Assembly (NCBI GenBank): GCA_013399305.1
Contig: VXAI01000049.1
Span: forward strand, 134,930-198,929
Reading direction: 5' to 3'
DNA length: 64,000 nucleotides
Source: Rostratula benghalensis
Taxonomy: Eukaryota > Chordata > Aves > Charadriiformes > Rostratulidae
The position numbers and the translations under genes are program-made. Below are positions 49,472 to 60,741 of this stretch, in pieces. The notes beneath the pieces are model-generated. The model ran no database searches. It saw only the letters and a program-made list of their open reading frames with translations, and had not been told where the DNA came from. Within the stretch, counting starts at the first letter, position 1. Each line of letters opens with the position of its first letter.

Positions 49472-50065
49472 ACACCTTCATGGGGATCATCTCCACATGC
49501 TTACTCACAGGGATCATCTCCACATGCTCCCCTCATGGATCTGTCTACTCATAGGGATCTCTGCATGCTCTACTCGTGGATCTCTACATGGCTCTACTCA
49601 CAGGGATCTCTACACGGTCCTGCTCCTAGGGATCACTTCTATGTGCTCCACTCATAGGGATCTCTACATGGTTCTACTCCTAGGGATCATCTCTATGTGC
49701 TCCACTCACAGGGATCTCTACATGGTTCNNNNNNNNNNNNNNNNNNNNNNNNNNNNNNATGTGCTCCACTCACAGGGATCTCTACATGGTTCTACTCCTC
49801 GGGATCATCTCTATGTGCTCCACTCACAGGGATCTCTACATGGTTCTACTCCTAGGGATCACCTTTATGTGCTCTACTCATAGGGATCTCTACATGGTTC
49901 TGCTCCTAGGGATCACCTTTATGTGCTCTACTCATGGTTCTCTACATGGTTCTACTCCTAGGTATCACCTCTACATGCTCTACTCATGGTTCTCTTCATG
50001 GCTGCTCTACTAGGGATCATCTCTGGATGGCTCTACTCATAGGGATCTCCACATGCTCTCTCCAT
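49472..50065 (+). repeat. Minisatellite with a 54-bp dimeric unit
   Basis: The unit begins 'atgtgctccactcac' and recurs at 49641, 49695, 49759, 49813, 49867 and 49921, exactly 54 bases apart except across the N gap (49695 to 49759). Each 54-mer splits into two related halves of about 25 and 29 bp ('...ctccactcacagggatctct' and '...tctactcctagggatcatct'). The left edge (49472-49590) and right edge (after 49921) consist of shorter, degenerate monomer-like pieces of 21-29 bp. Because 54 is a multiple of three, a frame stays open and encodes an 18-residue repeat (for example STHRDLYMVLLLGI), but I see no sign that it is translated. Confidence 0.95.
49729..49758. other. Assembly gap, 30 N, inside the minisatellite
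   Basis: The unit starting at 49695 has 34 bases before the gap. The next unit starts directly after it, so 20 bases (or 20 plus a multiple of 54) would keep phase. Thirty do not, so the gap length is probably nominal. Confidence 1.
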
Positions 50066-50865
50066 TACATCCCACTAAAATGGGTGAAGTTAATGGGATT
50101 TCTTGGAGGTACTTGGTAGCAAAATGTGACCCACAGTTTGTAGCACTGTTTCAAACCCCACAACTACAATGTGAGTACAAATAACATGATTATGTTGTAT
50201 ATAACCCCAAATAAAATGATTCAAAAAATGCAGTCACTGAGAGCACACTAAACCCCTTGATAGAACACAAAGTCTGTTAAACAACACGGCGAAAACAACC
50301 AGCACAGCAAAGCTCATACATTGTTTGCATCAGTTTTACACCGATTTAAACCACCACGTTTCAACCATCCATGTTGCCTGTTTATGAATTGCTCCGTAGT
50401 TTGGACTGTTCTATTTTTAAAATATTGCAGTGGAAACACCGTGCGAGAACACTTACAAAGCTGCTGAGTCAGGGCTTTTTGCTAAAGAGGAGGTTTCTCT
50501 CCAAGAGCTTTAACAAGTACAGCGTGGTTTAGCTTCTAGTTGTGCCAACAGTCTACCAGCAGGATGAAAAACCAGCCCACACCGGCACTAACAACAGCAG
50601 GTAAACTGTTTTAACAAGTGCATCACGCAGCAAGGAAATGTTCTGTAAACCCAGTGATTTATATCATCCGTGAGGAATGAGTGAAAAAAGTGAAATGCAA
50701 CCCGGGAAGTTAGCGAGTTGGGGACCAGTTTACAAACACTATTTCATGAAAGAAACCTCACCGAAACACGACAGAACCACGCAGCTCCCACTGCATCCTA
50801 AACCATCACTGCTACATCAACAACTAAGACAAGTTAGATTTTGGTTATTACTTCTCTGATTTTGT
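50066..50865. other. Single-copy spacer
   Basis: No feature recognised between the minisatellite and the next CR1. Confidence 0.5.
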
Positions 50866-51281
50866 AGTAGGACTGCAAAGATGATGAGGGGCTTGGAGCC
50901 CCTCACTTATGAGAAAAGGCTGAGGGATTTGGGTCTTTCTAGCCCAAAGAAGAGAAGGCTGAGGGGGGATCTGATCAACACCTAGAAATACATAGAGGGG
51001 GGGTGTCAGGAGGATGGGGCCAGTCTTTTTTCAGTGGTGCCCAGTGAGAGGACAAGAGGAAATAGGCACAAACTGGAACAGAAGAAGTTCCACCTAAACA
51101 TGAGGAGGAACCTCTTCCCCTTGAGGGTGGCAGAGCCTGCCCAGAGAGGTGGTGGAGTCTCCATCTCTGGAGACATTCAAAACCCACCTGGACATGTTCC
51201 TGTGGGACCTGCTCTGGGAGGAGGATTGGACCAGATGATCTCCAGAGGTCCCTTCCAACCCTGTTCTGTGATTCCATGACT
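50866..51281 (+). mobile_element. CR1 LINE fragment, about 415 bp
   Basis: 'aggactgcaaagatgatgag' to the terminal 'gttctgtgattccatga'. The frame 51034-51279 gives [19 protein letters not shown], the CR1 ORF2 C-terminus. It belongs to the same subfamily as the copies at 3555, 14995 and 28875. A short deletion removes part of 'ccctggcagaggctgccc'. It is 5'-truncated and dead. Confidence 0.96.
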
Positions 51282-53362
51282 AAATACCTGTTACACCACG
51301 CTCCTAACCCCGAAGGGATGAGCTGCCATGACGTCTGCCCTACTGTTGGCACTGGGTGTAGGGCAGTGCCCAGGGCAAGGCTGCACGTGGCAGATGTGCA
51401 GGGGATGGAAACCCACCCTCTGCTGGGCACAACAGCTGCACATTCCACCCCCAAGAGCCTCCACTAACAACAGAAATTTATTTTACGATTCTTGAAAAAC
51501 TCCTTTTGAGTACTAAAACAACCTTAACTGCTAAATAATGAAACATAGTGGAGTTTTTCCAAATTACTGTAAGCCCAAAACATTTTACTTCTTTGATCTA
51601 AATACACTTGTAGCAAAACCACTGACACCAGCACAATGTCCATTTTATTCCATTTTTACAGACAGCAGGAAGCACATTAACATATTCCAAACATTTCTAT
51701 AAAACTATCAATGTTAAAAAATAACACTGAGGTGATTTTATTTTTTTATACTGTAGCGTCAGTGAAAAATTGGAGTGTGCTAATGCTATTTTTTCTTGTT
51801 AACTTTAATTAATAGCCTGTGAACTTTTGCTGCTGTCTTGCAAATTAACCTGCACCTGCCTTTTACTGTGGCTACGGACTTCACCACCAAAAGTCATCTG
51901 GTGGTACAGCCACGTTCAATAAACACCTTTTATTAACCTGTCCTCCATCCGCAGTATTATTACAGTCACTAAACGTTATACAACATTCTTATGTTGCCCA
52001 AGAATCGTTATTAATTGGCATTTGATCAACTCCATGTGTCCTACGAGCCTAAAGGCAACGCTCGCTGTTTCTAGCCCGGAGCCGAAGCTCTTCTGAAAGA
52101 GGTTCTCACCCTCTCAAAACCAAAAGGATATGCCCATGGACCAAAGAGCAGCCCAATCCTCCCGAATTTAGTTGCTCTGGGAGTGCTGGTGAACTCTTCA
52201 CACCAACTGGCACCGTTCAATTTTTAATAAAGGATTTACTGAAGTGACAGATACTTGTGGAAATAAAACGCCAACAGATTTGCCAAGTTCTGTGAGTAAT
52301 TAAGTATGTAAAGCTACAGATGTTGAACAATAGGGCCTTCCACCAAGATGTATGCCACAATATCAAAAAATAACCTGGCATCTGGTTTCTTCATTTAAGT
52401 ACCTTTCTTAGGGTTTGGATCTTAATTTTTTACAGTTGACAGCAATGTTATTTGAGCCAGTCAGTGGCATCTGGCTGCTGGGGGGGGGAAGAAAAAAAGG
52501 AAAAAAAAAATAATAAAGAGGGGAAAAAAAAAGCTCTGTGCACTTTAATTAATTGTGGAGAGATTACATGGTCTTCCAACCGTGTAGTTTGTCATCAGAG
52601 CACATTACAGATTTATATTAGATGTTTCTCCACAGTGTCAAGAATAATTAAAAAGGGATAGGAAATGATGCCAGCTAGCAATGCTTTACATCAGTGGTGA
52701 AAGTTTTATATTTATTACAGCCAAACAATTTTAAAAGAAGATGTCAATTTGGTAGTTATACTGTGCAAGGAATAAATATTAGGTGGGTAAAGCAGCCAAT
52801 ACATTTCAGCTGCTTGAATAATGAGAGGTTCATGTTTAATCTATCAGACCTACCAGAATTGGTGTGACATGTCAGTGTTATTAATGAAGCAGCATCCCCT
52901 TTTCTCATAAAAACATCCTCTCAATACAATAACTAACATATGTTTTCCTTTTCTTCCTAAAAGGATCTCTGCCCAGCTCTTCCTTCTGATTCATGTAGGA
53001 ACAGACATGCCAACTGTACACAAATGTTTTTCCTCAATTAATTTGCAATACCTTTGGTCTTGGGCTGGGCTAATAGCACGGGGTTTGTGTGCACTCGGGC
53101 TCTCGATTCACTGAGGATCAGGGGCCACAGCTCCCTCCTCCCTGGGTGCACACACGGGTGAGCAAAGCACACAGACATAAGAGCAGCCTAAGGAACAATT
53201 TCTTCCCAAATGCTACAGATCTCATTTCTGTCCTCCTATAGACCCAATCACAAATTGCATCTCCCAAACCCCATCAACGCTTTTCTATTTATTCCAGTTT
53301 TATTAATTTAGTTTCTGCTGCTTTGAATTTACTGTAGTAAGTAATCAGTGCAAACAATTCAC
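51282..53362. other. Single-copy non-coding DNA
   Basis: No repeat family or gene recognised. It holds the purine tract at 52480-52532 and T-runs near 51739. Confidence 0.5.
52480..52532 (+). repeat. Purine-rich tract
   Basis: G9, then A-runs separated by GG and GAGGGG, broken by only two T. It could form unusual DNA structure or cause sequencing slippage. Confidence 0.85.
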
Positions 53363-53975
53363 TTCACAGAATCAAAAGATGGTTAGAGTTGGAAGAGACC
53401 TTAAAGACCATGGTAGGAGTTCCAACCCCCTGCCCTGGGCAGGGACACCTCCCACCAGACCAGGTTGCTCCAAGCCCCATCCAGCCTGGCCTTGAACCCC
53501 TCCAGGGATGGGGCAGCCACAGCTTCTCTGGGCAACCTGGGCCAGGCTCTCACCACCCTCACACCAAAGAATTTCTTTCTCGTATCTCATCTACATGTTC
53601 CCTCTTCCAACTTAAAGCCATTACCCCTTGTCCTGTCACTCCACTCCTTGACACAGAGTCCCTCCCCATCTCTCCTGTAGCCCCTTCAGGTACTGAAAGG
53701 TTGCTCTTAGGTCTCCCTGGAGCCTTCTCTTCTCCAGGCTGAACAACCCCAGCTCTCTCCACTTGTCCTCATAGCAGAGGTGCTCCAGCCCTCCAAAGGA
53801 CCCATTTCAACATGTCCATGTCTTTTCTGTATTGAAGACTCTGGAGTTGGACACAGTATTCCAGATGGGGTCTCACCAGAGCAGAGTAGCAGGGTAGAAT
53901 CACCTCCCTCACCCTGCTGGCCATGCTTCTTTTGATGCAGCCCAGGATGCGGTTGGCCAGTGCACACTGATGTCT
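53363..53975 (-). mobile_element. CR1 LINE fragment, about 610 bp
   Basis: It starts at the terminal 'ttcacagaatcaaaagatgg', 'ttagagttggaagagacctt' and continues through 'gcctggccttgaacccctcc' and 'cagatggggtctcaccagag' to 'gatgcggttggccagtgcac'. The minus frame 53769-54032 includes RVREVILPCYSALVRPHLEY then CVQLQSL, a CR1 ORF2 segment. It has the same 3' tail type as 26106 and 35291 and a different one from the young subfamily. Confidence 0.95.
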
Positions 53976-54206
53976 TCCTTTTCCTATGAAATAGTTTCCA
54001 AGCTCTGAGCTCAAATGGACATTTTCTTTCACATGTCAAGGTTAAAATAAATTATTAAAAGCAGATGTCAACTGTCCCCTTTTCCTATTCTGTCATGTTT
54101 TCAGCATCACATTTTCAGACAAATTACTACACTCAATGGTGACCAAACCACTTGGCCCTCACGGTTGGTTTTCCTGAGCCCCAAAGAGGAAACAAGTACC
54201 CATGAA
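53976..54206. other. Spacer between two divergently oriented CR1 copies
   Basis: About 230 bp with no recognised feature. The 5'-truncated ends of the two CR1 copies face each other across it. Confidence 0.5.
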
Positions 54207-54716
54207 GTGATCACCCCCTTGTACTGGGCACTGGTGAGGTCTACATTGAGTGCTGGGTCCAGTTTTGGGACCCTCACCACAAAAAAAACCCAAACATTAA
54301 GGGGTTAGAGAAGGTCCAGAGAATGGCAATGAAGCTGGTGAGGGGTCTGGAGAACAAGTTTTATGAAGAGCAGCTGAGGGAGCTGGGGGTGTTCAGCCTG
54401 GAGAGAAGAAGGCTGAGGGGAGACCTTCTCTCTCTCTACAACTCCCTGAAAGGAGGGTGTAGGGGGTGCAGCCAGGGGGCATTTGGTCTCTTCTCCCAGG
54501 TCACAGGCAATAGGACAAGAGGAAATGTCCTCAAGTTGTGCCAGGAGAGGTTCAGATTGGATATCAAGGAAAAATGTTTACCCTGAAAGGGTTCTTCAGC
54601 CTTGGAATGGGCTGCCCAGGGAAGGGGTTGAGGCACCATCCCTGGAGGGATTTAAAAGTTGGGTTGACCCAGTGCTCAGTGACATGGTTTTTCTCAGAGT
54701 TAGATTGATTCCATGA
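54207..54716 (+). mobile_element. CR1 LINE fragment of another subfamily, 3' deletion
   Basis: Begins 'cacccccttgtactgggcac' and continues with 'aatggcaatgaagctggtga', 'ctgaggggagaccttctctc' and 'gggctgcccagggaaggggt'. The frame 54323-54586 gives [20 protein letters not shown] and [11 protein letters not shown]. Near the end it jumps from 'gacatggttt' to a short remnant ending 'gattccatga', so much of the 3' UTR is missing. The 'YNSLKGGC' wording and A-rich insert near 54281 separate it from the other copies. Confidence 0.93.
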
Positions 54717-57700
54717 GTAAAAGAGCTAGCTTTCACGGGCAGTTTGTGTCTTCCAGCAAGTTACATTTTGTAAAAGTGAAAATGTAAGAATTCACATCTA
54801 CAGAACCATTCAAATATGTTCAGAGTTCCTGAGTCAAAGTCTGTAGAAGCTGGTGGCTCTCTGTGGAGGAGGCAGACAGTAAGCTCTGCACTGAGATTCC
54901 AAAGATGGCATCACTTCCCCTTGGCATCGCCAGGAACTGGCTACGTGGCCTTGAGTACCTCCCTCTCTCTTTCCTTTGTGGTTTACAGCTACAGAAGAGG
55001 CCGTTAATTTAGTTTAATTTCAGGCACTTCAGCATCTGTTCATCAGTGTTACCCCAGTTAGAGATGCAGTTCTATACATTATTATAATGTGCACAGATTT
55101 AAACACAATTTAAACCCCAGTCTTTCAATCTCTAATTGTTTTGACTGCGCTTGGGATGTGTAACCATGCAATACAGCATTACCGGCTTAAGGTATCACAG
55201 AAGTTTTTCTGTTGATTGAAGCTGCTCTGGCACGTTTCAGAATTGTTTCCTAGCTAGCAATGGATACCACACCACCTGCTTCTGTTTGGGTTTGTTTTCT
55301 GCTGAGTGATTACTTCATTTACCATAGAAAACATGGCAAGGAGAGTTCCATAATGTTTCATATCTATAATAAGTCGACTTGGAATCGATAGCCACTGCAC
55401 CATTTGTTTGCTAAGCCAGGGTTCTCCAAACATTGCAGAGCTCCACAATAGAAATTTGTATTTACTGCTGTCTTCTAAGCACGGTTTAAAATGCAGGTTG
55501 GCCAGTGAATTCCTACAGCTAAGGAGAAATTTACCCATCTAAATGTCCTTTCTCTCTTTCTCACAGAAGAAACTTCTCAGAGAAGCAACACTGATAAGTG
55601 AGTGAGATATCTGGTTTTTTTGGGGGTTTTTTTTGCCAAATTGTTGGTGGTTTTTTCCTGCCCTGGCATTCCCTTCTCCTTAAGGGCTGAGGAAGCATTC
55701 TAGGCAAAGTCAGGTAATGGCTGAATCAACATTCAAAGGGTACAGTGAGCACCAGGGAATTCTCAAGAGATTCGCTCTGATTAATTTTTGGTTGATAAGG
55801 TATTTGGTTTGATTGGAAGCAAGAAGGGAGGAAGAAAACTGTTGGCCTTCTTATCAAATAGGATGAGATTTACTTTAAGATTATTTGGAGCACTAAGAGC
55901 TAGAAACAGTAAATATAATATGAACACAGAGAAAGGAGGAGGAAATTGTTCACAGCTACATACTACATTACATACTGAATTTTATGTAGCTGATGTCTTA
56001 CAAGTGTCAGTCAAAACAAAAAAAAAGTTTCAGCTTCTCTCAGATTTCTGTGGGTACATGTGCCACTGACAATTCAAAGCCTTTTCAGCCTTCAGAGAAC
56101 TAATAAACATATTCCAATGAATCTGAGAGGTGCTAAAGAGGCACAGAGGAGACGCGTTCCCCTGTGCCCAAACTCGAATGTCCTTTTATTTTGAAATTAA
56201 AAATTAGTCCTCTAATCTCAGTTCAATTCCTTCATCATAAAAGATCACTTGATGAACACCCACTGCTAAGAGGCAAACATCAGCAGTTCACAACGACTGA
56301 CAAAGCCTTTGGTTCTGAACCAGTGTATGGCTAATGTCAAAGCACCCAAGAGCATGCCATGTCCTACCTCCTGCAGAATTAAAGCTGGACTTTGGTGTAT
56401 CCCCCGACAACTTCTAGCTCAGTAAAAGCCGTACAGCTGAAATTACAGTGTAAGACTCCAGCCTGTGGTTTCAGATACGCCCCAGGGACTCAAATATCAT
56501 GAATGTGTCTGGGAAAATAGTCTCCCCACCATGTTACTTTGTCCTCTGAGCCACTTTTCCCCTCCCTCTCTCTCTGGTTCAACGACAGGCAGACAGGAAG
56601 AAGCATTAGCAGAGACGTGGCTGGTACAGTAGCTACTGCATACTTTGATGATCTGCTTTGATGATCTGCATCATATTCATTAGAGAACTTTTTACCCTTT
56701 GCATTCTGTAAGAAGGCAGATAGCTCCTTTAAAAATCCACTTCTCTGGTTACTGTCAATACTGGGGAATTCATAGCCTGCGATGCAGCCTTTCGATCTGA
56801 CACACCCAGAGATGACAATGTTCAAATTTAATGCTTCACTTGCATCAATATACAACTGCTTTATGGGCAAATCAATCCACTGATTAACAATATTTTATTA
56901 TCGACTTGCAATTTTGCCCGTGCAGAACACAAGCGAGTTATTTATATTTGTTCTGAGCTATCCTACGCTAATCAACACTCAGCTGCTACTTGTTTTAACT
57001 ATAGAATGTTTATTAAATAGTATATATATATTTATATAAAAAAAAGAGCTTTATCTAAGTTTTGGACAGTTTCCAAAGCATATTAATTTCTTATGAGGCC
57101 CATCCAGCCTTACTAAACACGCACACACAAAAGCCATTAGTTTGCATGAAATCAATGAAATGGATAAAGCATAATTATGGATACTTCTCAAATTATTTAC
57201 TGTAGCAATGGCTGCCTTATTCCACCACCACCTCCCCAGCTTTTGTCAGGAGTAGGAATTTAAAAAAAGAATCACCGCTTTTCCTAGTCTGATTCTACGT
57301 AACATTAAGTAATTATTCCACTTCTACCCCACCCTGCTAACACATCCCGGGGCTGCAAAGGCAACTACACCACATTAAATCCACGAAGACTAATCATGAT
57401 TTAAAACAACTTCGCTTTGGAGGGGATTTTGAGGAAGGGCTGTTGGGCTTGGAAGCTGAGAAACATTCCCAAGCCCAACACTTACTTGAAAGGACCATAC
57501 TAGAACAGCAACGTGGTTTTCTAGACTTAAAAAGTCCCTTAATGTTTTGTGACTCGTGCCAGGAAGTGGTGGTGAACACCAGCCAGGCTGTCAATGGGGT
57601 CAGAAACAAATTCACTCCGCTGGCTTTTCCATTTGCATGTTCACTTAACAACAGATGAATTCATTTACAGAAATATTTACTGCTTGCTTTAGCCTGAAAA

Positions 57701-58620
57701 AGGTCTAGGCGTAATCAACGCTGTTGACATTTTTACTCACGTGAAACAAATTAACCAAAGTTTTTAAATTATAAAAATTAAACTCATTCAGGCAACCCTC
57801 AAACAGAAAGTGATGCTTCCTAACCAAAAGCTTTAAATCTGAAATGAAAAAGGTCTTTCACTGAGATGCTCTCCAGGAACCAAAAATGTGCATGCCTTGG
57901 CTACTGCAGCTGTGCGTACCAAGTTTCTCAAAGAGAAGATAAATCCTCTGGACTTTTTGACAAGAGTATTTTTCAGGTCTCTTCCAACAAATGGTTATTG
58001 CGAGAAATAATTAACATGAAATATGTTTTTAAGAATGATAATGTACTGTATAGTAATCGGAGGTCTTCACCAGGACACGTTCTTGATAAAGGATATAAGC
58101 CCATTTTTTCTAGCACGGCTGTTGAGTGCTAACGCTAAGGGTGATACTCTGATCCATCACAGCATGTTCCACAACTTATTGTGACTCAGAACGATGATGA
58201 AATATTTTACACACAACAAACATTACTGCAAATATTCCTATACTAAACAAAAATCCAAGTGGTGTTGGTGCCACCCCCGGGGTAGCAGGGCTGTCAGACT
58301 ACCCGAGCTGCTACGGGGGCAGGGAATGCCCCTAAGAAAGACAAACCCACGTTGGTCTGAGTCAGGCTCCCAGTGAAGCCCAGCCACTACTGGCAGTGTG
58401 AAATTGGGACTGCTGGCTTTTTGTCACAGCCAACCACTCCCACAGCTGGGCCAAGCTCCGTGCTGCCATCCCAGTCAGGGCAGCCATAACCAGCTCCACG
58501 CAGCAACTCTGCCCTGTTTCTCGATGCCAACAGCACTGCCAGCACCACCCCAGGACCACCAGGCACTTATCCAGATGCAGGAGCTGGACAGTGGAAATAA
58601 AAAGTTTGAAGGGCAAACTT
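54717..58620. other. Single-copy non-coding DNA
   Basis: No repeat family or recognised gene. It holds a G5-T8 junction at 55622-55634, (AT)n near 57020, and two stretches with longer-than-usual open frames (56490-56920 minus and 57340-57658 plus) that resemble nothing I recognise. Confidence 0.45.
56643..56668 (+). repeat. 13-bp tandem duplication
   Basis: 'ctttgatgatctg' occurs twice in immediate succession. Confidence 0.9.
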
Positions 58621-59640
58621 TTTCTTTCTTTTTTTTTTTTTAAAAAAAACCCCAAGACCATGGTTTTGGTTTCAGGAGAATTTCCATGACTGTCAGTTTT
58701 CCCTGGCTGCACTAAACAACACCAGGCGTCTCCCCTTTCGGATGGACACCAGGAGCTGTGACGTGGTACAGGTGAATTTTAGATGCATACACCTTGCTAC
58801 AGTTGTTGTCACCTGCATTCAGGGGTATAGCCTGGGGCACCTGTCTTTTTGAAGGTCACAACAATCCAAAAATAGCAACAGTAGGAAAAAAGTAGTAATA
58901 ATAATAATGATAATAAAATAAAAGAGAAGTGAAATACAGAAACTGCCTCCCTTAATATGGAAAAGGAAAACTATTTTGATTTACTTTCCCTCTAAAAGTC
59001 TTGGAAGCATTTCTGACACATACCACTATGAACTACATCTGCTCACAGAACAGATAGATAGATAAACGTAATGTATTTTAACATGTTAATTTTATACATA
59101 TATTTTTAATATTTATTCAAAGCCCATTAAAGTCACCACCATAGTTTCTATTCACTGCCAATGCACACAAGGCTGGGTGACATTACAGTCATACTTTTCT
59201 CCAGAATAACAGCTTCCATTCCAACCCTACCCAAACTTCACTAACTAAAGCCTTACTCATTTCCCACAGAAACTATTCTTGAGTTTAGGAAAGTGCAGCT
59301 GAAGTTAAATGGAAATGGCTTTAGAAGCCTCTTTAGGAGCTGAGGTCACAAGCAGTGGAGAAGCGATTCTGTAAAGCTGTAGGTTTTGGGGGGTATACAC
59401 GGAAATTGCTTTTCTTTTTTTAATCTGCCAATTAAAATGGTGACAATTCCTGACTTTTTCTTGGGTACCTCCCATCAAAATCGAGGGAAAGACTCTAGTG
59501 GCAGCTGATCTGCTTACTTTCGTATCTTTTCTTTTTTTTTTTTTTTAAAAAAAACCCTTTAATTCTTTAAAAGGCCACTGTGCCCTGTACCACAGGTACC
59601 GGTACTCTAGTGGTACATGAGATGATCCAGCAGGTGCTAA
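58621..59640. other. Single-copy DNA with two T-A-C composite tracts
   Basis: It holds T13-A8-C4 at 58629-58653, a short TAA repeat at 58893-58922, (GATA)n at about 59052-59066 and T15-A8-C3 at 59532-59557. No gene recognised. Confidence 0.55.
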
Positions 59641-59644
59641 GAGT

Positions 59645-59700
59645 TTTCTAAAGTACTTTGGGATCCTTGAGGATAAAAGGTGCAACAGAAATGTAAGATG
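59645..59700 (+). mobile_element. Possible ancient SINE 3' tail
   Basis: 'aaagtactttgggatccttg' then 'gataaaaggtgcaacagaaa' and 'tgtaag' resembles the tail shared by several old vertebrate SINEs and LINEs, of the form 'aaagcgctttgagatcc...aaaggcgctatataa..g'. No SINE head or tRNA-derived promoter was seen upstream. The assignment is from memory of the motif. Confidence 0.35.
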
Positions 59701-60698
59701 TATATTTTTTAAATAACAAAATTGTGTCTCCCTTATAACACACGTACATCTAGGTGTTTGCAGACTGCACAAGAAGCCATGGTTTTGTTGTTGTGAATAC
59801 CTTATTGCTCTGTCTCCTCATGGGAGACACAGCAGAAAAAGAAGTTTTAGTTAAAAAAAACCCAACAAACCAAACCAAAAATAAAACCAACAAACCACAC
59901 ACACACCACCCCCATTTAGATTTTGGGCTGAAAACCTGGCAGATCATTTCCATAACGCCCATACTGAACTCCCAGTAAATGCTGTTCCTCCCTGTTTATC
60001 AAAAAATGCACAGATAGAAAGGTCAGTGTTAATTATGCACTATAATGTTTAAAGAGGTCTGATGCTGAATCCTAGGATGTGCACAAGCACTTCAGGTATA
60101 AACAGCTTTGTATTTTATTCTGTGATTTCAAATAGTGTAAACATTTTAGCATTTGATGTGCCTTTAGGCTCACAGCCTTTGCTGTGCACCTTTTGACCTT
60201 TCGGAGCTCAGAAGTGGGGCCAAGAGAACTAAAATCTGGGCAAGGTAGTAAAAAGCTGAGCACGCAGTAAATTAAAGCCTTGGAAAATTGCAGCAATAAT
60301 CCCTCTGGAGTAAGTCTCTTTTAAAGCAGTAGTGCTGTTTAATGCTACTGGAGCAATTCTTGGTTTATTTGGGGCTTGTCTTATGGAGCTTCACCTACTG
60401 TCAGAGATACGAAATGTGTTTCTGTTAGGATGGCACGATTGGGTCTCAATGAGCTTCTGGCTTATTTCCTGATGTCTTTACATCTTTGTCTAAATAAAAA
60501 GGTAACAGTTGGGTAAAACTTCCAGCCAGCAAGACAAGGTACTCCTTGCCTCAAGTGTTTCCCTTCTCAAACCATGAGGTTTGGGGAAGAAAATCAAAAT
60601 CAAGTGAATGGGTTGACTAAAATGAAATTTAACTTTGGCAAAGAGTCTTCTGGGATATCCTGTTTGCGTAAAGCCAGACATGAACAGGAAGCACAATT

Positions 60699-60741
60699 GT
60701 ATATTGTATATTGTTTGCACATTGTATATTGTTTGTATGAA
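60699..60741 (+). repeat. 18-bp tandem repeat, two units plus partial
   Basis: 'gtatattgtttg' begins units at 60706 and 60724, preceded by a partial 'gtatatt' at 60699. Confidence 0.85.

Noticed and set aside
49472..50065. CRISPR-like regular repeats
   Set aside because: The 54-bp units are contiguous with no unique spacers, and the genome is avian. It is a minisatellite.
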